Shown in pieces: positions 4,906-9,973 of a DNA stretch of 9,973 nt (position 1 is the first letter of the stretch; each line of letters starts with the position of its first letter). The notes beneath the pieces were generated by a model. That model made no database searches, had not been told where the DNA came from, and saw only the letters and a program-made list of their open reading frames with translations. The translations under genes and the position numbers were made by a program. Source of the stretch: Phycisphaerae bacterium (GTDB taxonomy: Bacteria; Planctomycetota; Phycisphaerae; Phycisphaerales; UBA1924); contig JAEUIX010000150.1 in the NCBI GenBank assembly GCA_016794945.1, positions 1 to 9,973 of the forward strand. The letters are read 5' to 3'.

Positions 4906-6501
4906 TCACGCCGCCGAAACACCGGAGAGCGTCTCCGGCGCTCCATCGTCGTTGCCCGAAGGTTCCCCCGGCAGCAGCACCTCGAACACCGCGCCCGATC
5001 CTTCGGCGCGATTCCGGGCCAGAAGCAGGCCGCCGTGCTCACGGACGATCCCCTCGCTGACCGCAAGGCCCAGCCCCGTGCCACGGGCATCCAGACGCGT
5101 GCTGGCGAACGGCTCGAATAGCCGCTCCACGATCGCCGGGTCCAGCCCCGGGCCGGTGTCGCTGACCGTCAGCGAAAGCCACCGCGCATCGTCCTTCCGC
5201 ACGATCCTGGCCGCGGCCTCGATGCGGCCCGTAGCTCCGCCACAGGCGTCGACGGCGTTGCGCAGAAGGTTCACCAGCACCTGCACGATGCGGTCGGCAT
5301 CGCACCGGACCAGAACATCGGCCGCGACCGAGTTGACGAACTCCAGGCCCCGAGCTTCCCGGTCGAGGCGCACCAGCGTCCAGGCCTCGTCCACCAGCGG
5401 GCGCACCGCGACGATGCGGCTCTCGGGCGGCCGCACCCTGGCAAAGTCCAGCAGGCTGTCGCTGAGCCGCTCCAGCCGCTGCACCACCCGCAACAGCAGG
5501 GCAGATTCGGCCGGATCCAGCCGCTGCTCGGGGGACGAGGCCAGCCGTTCCACGAGTCCCTTGATCACCGCCAGGGGCGTGTTCAACTCGTGGGCCAGGC
5601 CCGCCGACATGATCCCCAGGCTCGCCAGCCGGTCGGCGTCGGCCAGGTTCCGTCGCGCGGCCTCCAGCAGGTGGTTCTTTCGCTTCAGGTCGGTCGCCGC
5701 CTCTTCGAGCTGGCGCAGCGCGCCCGCCAGCGCCTGCTCGTGGGCGCGGAGCGCCTCGACCGTCTGGTTGCGCGATCGCATGATCTCGCCGATCTCATCG
5801 GCCGGCATCGCCGTCGCGGGGATGAGCTCCCGCCCGCGGTCGTTCTCACGCACCGCACGGTCCGCTTCCAGAAGCCGCTGGATCGGCTGGTACACGTGCT
5901 CCGGAAGGATGAACACTTCCAGCGCCACGGCGATCAGCCCGTAGATGCCCAGGAGCGCGAAGGTCATCATCCACAGCAACCGCTTCACCCCGGCGCGGGC
6001 CTCGTCCAGCCGGGCCGTCGCGACGTACCCCGAGCGATCCGCCGGGTCGACCGCGAACGGGGCCTCGGTGCCGTCGGCGAGCGTGGCGGTGGTGAAGGCG
6101 CCGGCACCCTGCGCCGCCACGGCTTCCGGGCTCACCCCGAACCGTTCCAGCGGCCCGCGCAGGATGCTCACGCCTTCCGGCAGCGCCGCGTTGATCGCCG
6201 ACAGCGCCGCGTCGGCGTCGAACGGCTCCCCGGGGCGTTCGGCCCGCAACTGCTCGATCCGTCCGAGCGCCACCGACAACGCGAACCGCGCCTCGTGAAA
6301 CTCGGCCTGCTGAACCACCCGCGTGATCGCCGGCCACACGGCGGTCAGCAGGATCCCTGCCAGCACCAGCGAGAAGAACGTGTGCAGGAAGATCAGCTTC
6401 TTGCGGATCCGCATGCCCGCCAGCAGCCGGCCCGGCAGCTTGGGCCGAGGCACCGCCCGAGATCCCGCCCAACCCGTTGTGCGTGCGCCGCCGACGCTCA
6501 T
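4906..6501 (-). CDS. membrane sensor histidine kinase (HAMP-like / HisKA / HATPase_c)
   Basis: The 531-residue protein is a two-component sensor. TM1 is at about 36-57, a ~115-residue extracytoplasmic sensor region follows, and TM2 is at about 174-198. A HAMP-like segment (200-252) leads into a coiled coil (252-292). The HisKA H-box GIMSAGLAHELNTPLAVIKG (296-315) carries the phospho-acceptor His304. The ATPase part has the N-box NLLRNAVDA (411-419), G1 DTGPGLD (448-454), F-box LFEPFAS (461-467) and G2 GTGLGLA (474-480). All motifs are intact, so it should be active. No receiver or response regulator gene is adjacent, so the partner and signal are unknown. The sensor part matches no fold I can name. 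The start at 6501 is supported by a -10-like box 8 nt upstream and an intervening GGGGG; ATG at 6414 (Met30) is an alternative. The gene lies 59 nt after the lipoprotein gene. Confidence 0.93.
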   Translation of the reverse strand: MSVGGARTTGWAGSRAVPRPKLPGRLLAGMRIRKKLIFLHTFFSLVLAGILLTAVWPAITRVVQQAEFHEARFALSVALGRIEQLRAERPGEPFDADAALSAINAALPEGVSILRGPLERFGVSPEAVAAQGAGAFTTATLADGTEAPFAVDPADRSGYVATARLDEARAGVKRLLWMMTFALLGIYGLIAVALEVFILPEHVYQPIQRLLEADRAVRENDRGRELIPATAMPADEIGEIMRSRNQTVEALRAHEQALAGALRQLEEAATDLKRKNHLLEAARRNLADADRLASLGIMSAGLAHELNTPLAVIKGLVERLASSPEQRLDPAESALLLRVVQRLERLSDSLLDFARVRPPESRIVAVRPLVDEAWTLVRLDREARGLEFVNSVAADVLVRCDADRIVQVLVNLLRNAVDACGGATGRIEAAARIVRKDDARWLSLTVSDTGPGLDPAIVERLFEPFASTRLDARGTGLGLAVSEGIVREHGGLLLARNRAEGSGAVFEVLLPGEPSGNDDGAPETLSGVSAA

Positions 6502-6509
6502 CGCCCCCG

Positions 6510-6515
6510 ATCGTA
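6510..6515 (-). promoter_or_regulatory. -10-like box 8 nt before the histidine kinase start codon
   Basis: On the minus strand TACGAT is followed by CGGGGGCG and the ATG at 6501. A -35-like TTGAGA (6535-6530, 5 of 6) lies 14 nt upstream, a short spacing. It would give a near-leaderless transcript for the kinase alone, inside the 59-nt gap after the lipoprotein gene. Read-through from the lipoprotein gene is equally possible. Confidence 0.35.
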
Positions 6516-6560
6516 CGTGGCCCGGGCGATCTCAACGTCAGACCACGATCCGCCGGGACG

Positions 6561-6971
6561 TCAGTACCCCAGCCGCCCCAGCATGTCCGACAGGATCTCG
6601 CGGCTTTCGTCCTGGTTGCCGAACACCCCGACCCGCACCTCGATCGTCGTCGACCGAACGCCCGCGTGCAGCGAGACCGTCGCCTCGTCCAGTCCGGCCC
6701 CGGCGCGTCGCGCCCGAACGACCACCGGGTCGGTTGACGTGCTGGCCCTCCACCGCTGCACGTAGCCGCGCCCCGCCAGCGCCGCTTCGGCCGCCGCGAC
6801 CAGCGTCGCCGTTCCGCCCCGCACCGGCGCCACGTCGACCGAGAGATTGCCGAGCGACCAGACGGCCTGGACGTCGGTCTGCCCAACGGTGTACGTCTGC
6901 GTCTGGGTGCAGCCGGCCATCAACGCCGACCCGAGCAGTCCCCACAGAACCCGTCCAAAGCACTGTCGCAT
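6561..6971 (-). CDS. small DUF3568-like lipoprotein
   Basis: The 136-residue product begins with a lipoprotein signal peptide: Arg2 and Arg7, a hydrophobic core, and lipobox LMAGC with Cys21 as the lipidated residue. The mature part shows the pattern I associate with DUF3568-type lipoproteins. A beta strand opens it (residues 26-50), then a helix of the form LVAAAEAALAGRGY (57-70), then strands carrying VVVRARR and ATVSLHAG. The ending VRVGVFGNQDESREIL (112-127) is followed by a short helix. The function is unknown; such proteins are presumed envelope-anchored. The family assignment is from memory of the pattern, so it is moderate; the lipoprotein call is firm. The start at 6971 has TAGGAT 6 nt upstream and no Shine-Dalgarno, suggesting a leaderless mRNA. 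The histidine kinase gene follows after 59 nt and may share the transcript. Confidence 0.78.
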   Translation of the reverse strand: MRQCFGRVLWGLLGSALMAGCTQTQTYTVGQTDVQAVWSLGNLSVDVAPVRGGTATLVAAAEAALAGRGYVQRWRASTSTDPVVVRARRAGAGLDEATVSLHAGVRSTTIEVRVGVFGNQDESREILSDMLGRLGY

Positions 6972-6977
6972 GGGCCG

Positions 6978-6983
6978 ATCCTA
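6978..6983 (-). promoter_or_regulatory. -10-like box 6 nt before the lipoprotein start codon (leaderless type)
   Basis: On the minus strand TAGGAT (4 of 6 consensus positions) is followed by CGGCCC and the ATG at 6971. The arrangement is the same as before the rhomboid gene: 13 of 15 bases from box to start codon are identical. No convincing -35 was found at 16-18 nt. Confidence 0.45.
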
Positions 6984-7035
6984 CCGGATCCCGGGTCCGT
7001 TGCACCGCCGCCGACGCCGGCCCCCGCCGCGCCAC

Positions 7036-7064
7036 TTGATCCGGCACCGCGCCGGGCCTTTACT
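7036..7064 (+). promoter_or_regulatory. probable promoter of rpsU
   Basis: A -35-like TTGATC (7036-7041, 4 of 6) and a -10-like TTTACT (7059-7064, 4 of 6) have a 17-nt spacer. Nine bases before the -10 core and the following ACT are identical to the gltA promoter. The predicted leader is about 46 nt. It lies in the 145-bp divergent gap with the lipoprotein gene. Confidence 0.45.
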
Positions 7065-7094
7065 TCCGCCCGCGAGAAACCGGACAAATCCCTT

Positions 7095-7105
7095 TCACTC
7101 AGCGA
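7095..7105 (+). promoter_or_regulatory. 11-nt leader motif shared with efp; overlaps a TTCACT direct repeat
   Basis: TCACTCAGCGA is identical to bases 442-452 in the efp leader. Here it also overlaps a direct repeat of TTCACT (7094-7099 and 7108-7113). The only ribosome-binding candidate is the weak GAGA at 7104-7107, whose first two bases overlap the end of the motif, 9 nt before the ATG. Confidence 0.35.
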
Positions 7106-7116
7106 GATTCACTGTC

Positions 7117-7347
7117 ATGGCGATCCGAGTCAAAGCACGGGGCGGCGAGTCGACGGACCAGATGCTTCGCCGCTTCAAGAAGCTGTGCGAAAAGGAAGGC
7201 CTCACCAAGGACATCAAGCGCAAGGAATACTACGAGAAGCCCTCGGAGCGGCGCCGGCGCGACATGCGCAAGGGCATCGCCCGGCGCATCCGCGAGGCCA
7301 TGGGCGACATGGCCCCGCAGCGCGAGTCGCGCAAGAGCCGCGGCTGA
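7117..7347 (+). CDS. rpsU: 30S ribosomal protein bS21
   Basis: The 76-residue basic protein is bS21, which sits on the 30S platform near the 16S rRNA 3' end and assists initiation. The N terminus MAIRVKARGGESTDQMLRRF (1-20) carries the family's beta strand and the start of the first helix. FKKLCEKEGL is followed by KRKEYYEKPSERRRRDM (34-50), the standard bS21 signature. The C-terminal tail is Arg/Lys rich. The length is normal. I chose the ATG at 7117 because conservation begins exactly there; the frame extends upstream to 6847 without any S21 similarity. Only a weak GAGA precedes the start. The gene is followed by a GC hairpin without a T run, then by hppA with its own promoter, so it is probably transcribed alone. 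Confidence 0.95.
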   Translation: MAIRVKARGGESTDQMLRRFKKLCEKEGLTKDIKRKEYYEKPSERRRRDMRKGIARRIREAMGDMAPQRESRKSRG

Positions 7348-7379
7348 GCCTTCACCGGCCTCGCGATCCCATGATTTCC

Positions 7380-7397
7380 CCGGCCCGCTCGGGCCGG
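7380..7397 (+). terminator. GC hairpin after rpsU, no T run
   Basis: A perfect 7-bp stem CCGGCCC/GGGCCGG closes on a GCTC loop 32 nt after the rpsU stop. No T run follows, so it is at best a Rho-assisted terminator or an mRNA 3'-end stabiliser. It ends 23 nt before the -35 of hppA. Confidence 0.35.
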
Positions 7398-7420
7398 CAC
7401 CGTCCACGCCCCTTCCGCGC

Positions 7421-7450
7421 TTGACAGGACGGCGCGGCGTTGGGTATCAC
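7421..7450 (+). promoter_or_regulatory. probable sigma-70-type promoter of hppA
   Basis: A perfect TTGACA -35 (7421-7426) is followed after 18 nt by TATCAC (7445-7450, 4 of 6). Transcription would begin near 7457 and give a leader of about 33 nt with GGGAGA (7477-7482) placed 7 nt before the GTG start. This is the best -35 match among the proposed promoters. Confidence 0.6.
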
Positions 7451-7489
7451 CGCTTCCGCCCCCTTCCGATCCATCCGGGAGATTCGCCA

Positions 7490-9973
<2,484 letters not shown>

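Noticed and set aside
5590..6765. 391-codon plus-strand frame overlapping the histidine kinase and lipoprotein genes
   Set aside because: Arg/Gln/His/Pro-rich composition without motifs; the minus strand carries intact kinase and lipoprotein signatures.
6847..7116. Upstream extension of the rpsU frame
   Set aside because: bS21 similarity begins exactly at the ATG at 7117; the extension overlaps the divergent lipoprotein gene and the promoter region.

Overview
The window is a gene-dense, high-GC stretch of bacterial chromosome with nine genes, seven of which can be assigned to families. Codon third positions are overwhelmingly G or C, which produces many long shadow reading frames. No insertion sequence, phage gene, tRNA, rRNA or CRISPR array was seen. 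The mix of a rhomboid protease carrying a helical-repeat tail, a small DUF3568-like lipoprotein, short leaderless-type promoters and a membrane pyrophosphatase unlike the textbook form suggests a Planctomycetota-type organism, perhaps Phycisphaerae. That placement is an inference from gene character, not a phylogenetic result.

Layout. Bases 1-273 (minus) hold the start of an FkbM-type methyltransferase that runs off the left edge. A 193-bp divergent intergenic region follows. On the plus strand come efp (elongation factor P) and aroK (shikimate kinase), probably one transcript. aroK meets the end of a minus-strand rhomboid protease gene with only 1 bp between the two stop codons. The rhomboid gene and gltA (citrate synthase) diverge from a 147-bp region that holds promoter-like elements for both. 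After gltA comes a gene for a small secreted Lys/Glu-rich protein of unknown function, ended by a clean intrinsic terminator. That terminator separates it from a convergent minus-strand pair: a DUF3568-like lipoprotein followed by a sensor histidine kinase. The last part, on the plus strand, holds rpsU (ribosomal protein bS21) and a nearly complete hppA (proton-pumping membrane pyrophosphatase) that is cut by the right edge.

Most genes are housekeeping: translation (efp, rpsU), aromatic amino acid synthesis (aroK), the TCA cycle (gltA) and PPi-driven ion pumping (hppA). The envelope-facing genes (rhomboid, secreted protein, lipoprotein, kinase) are not clearly linked to each other.

The points most worth a second look are these. 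EF-P carries Asn where the modified Lys/Arg normally sits. The pyrophosphatase has a broken DX7KXE signature, an extra loop and an apparent signal peptide, yet keeps its catalytic residues. Three minus-strand genes share a -10-like box only 6-8 nt before the start codon, a leaderless arrangement. Two ribosome-associated genes share an 11-nt leader motif. I found no convincing novel multi-gene system here.
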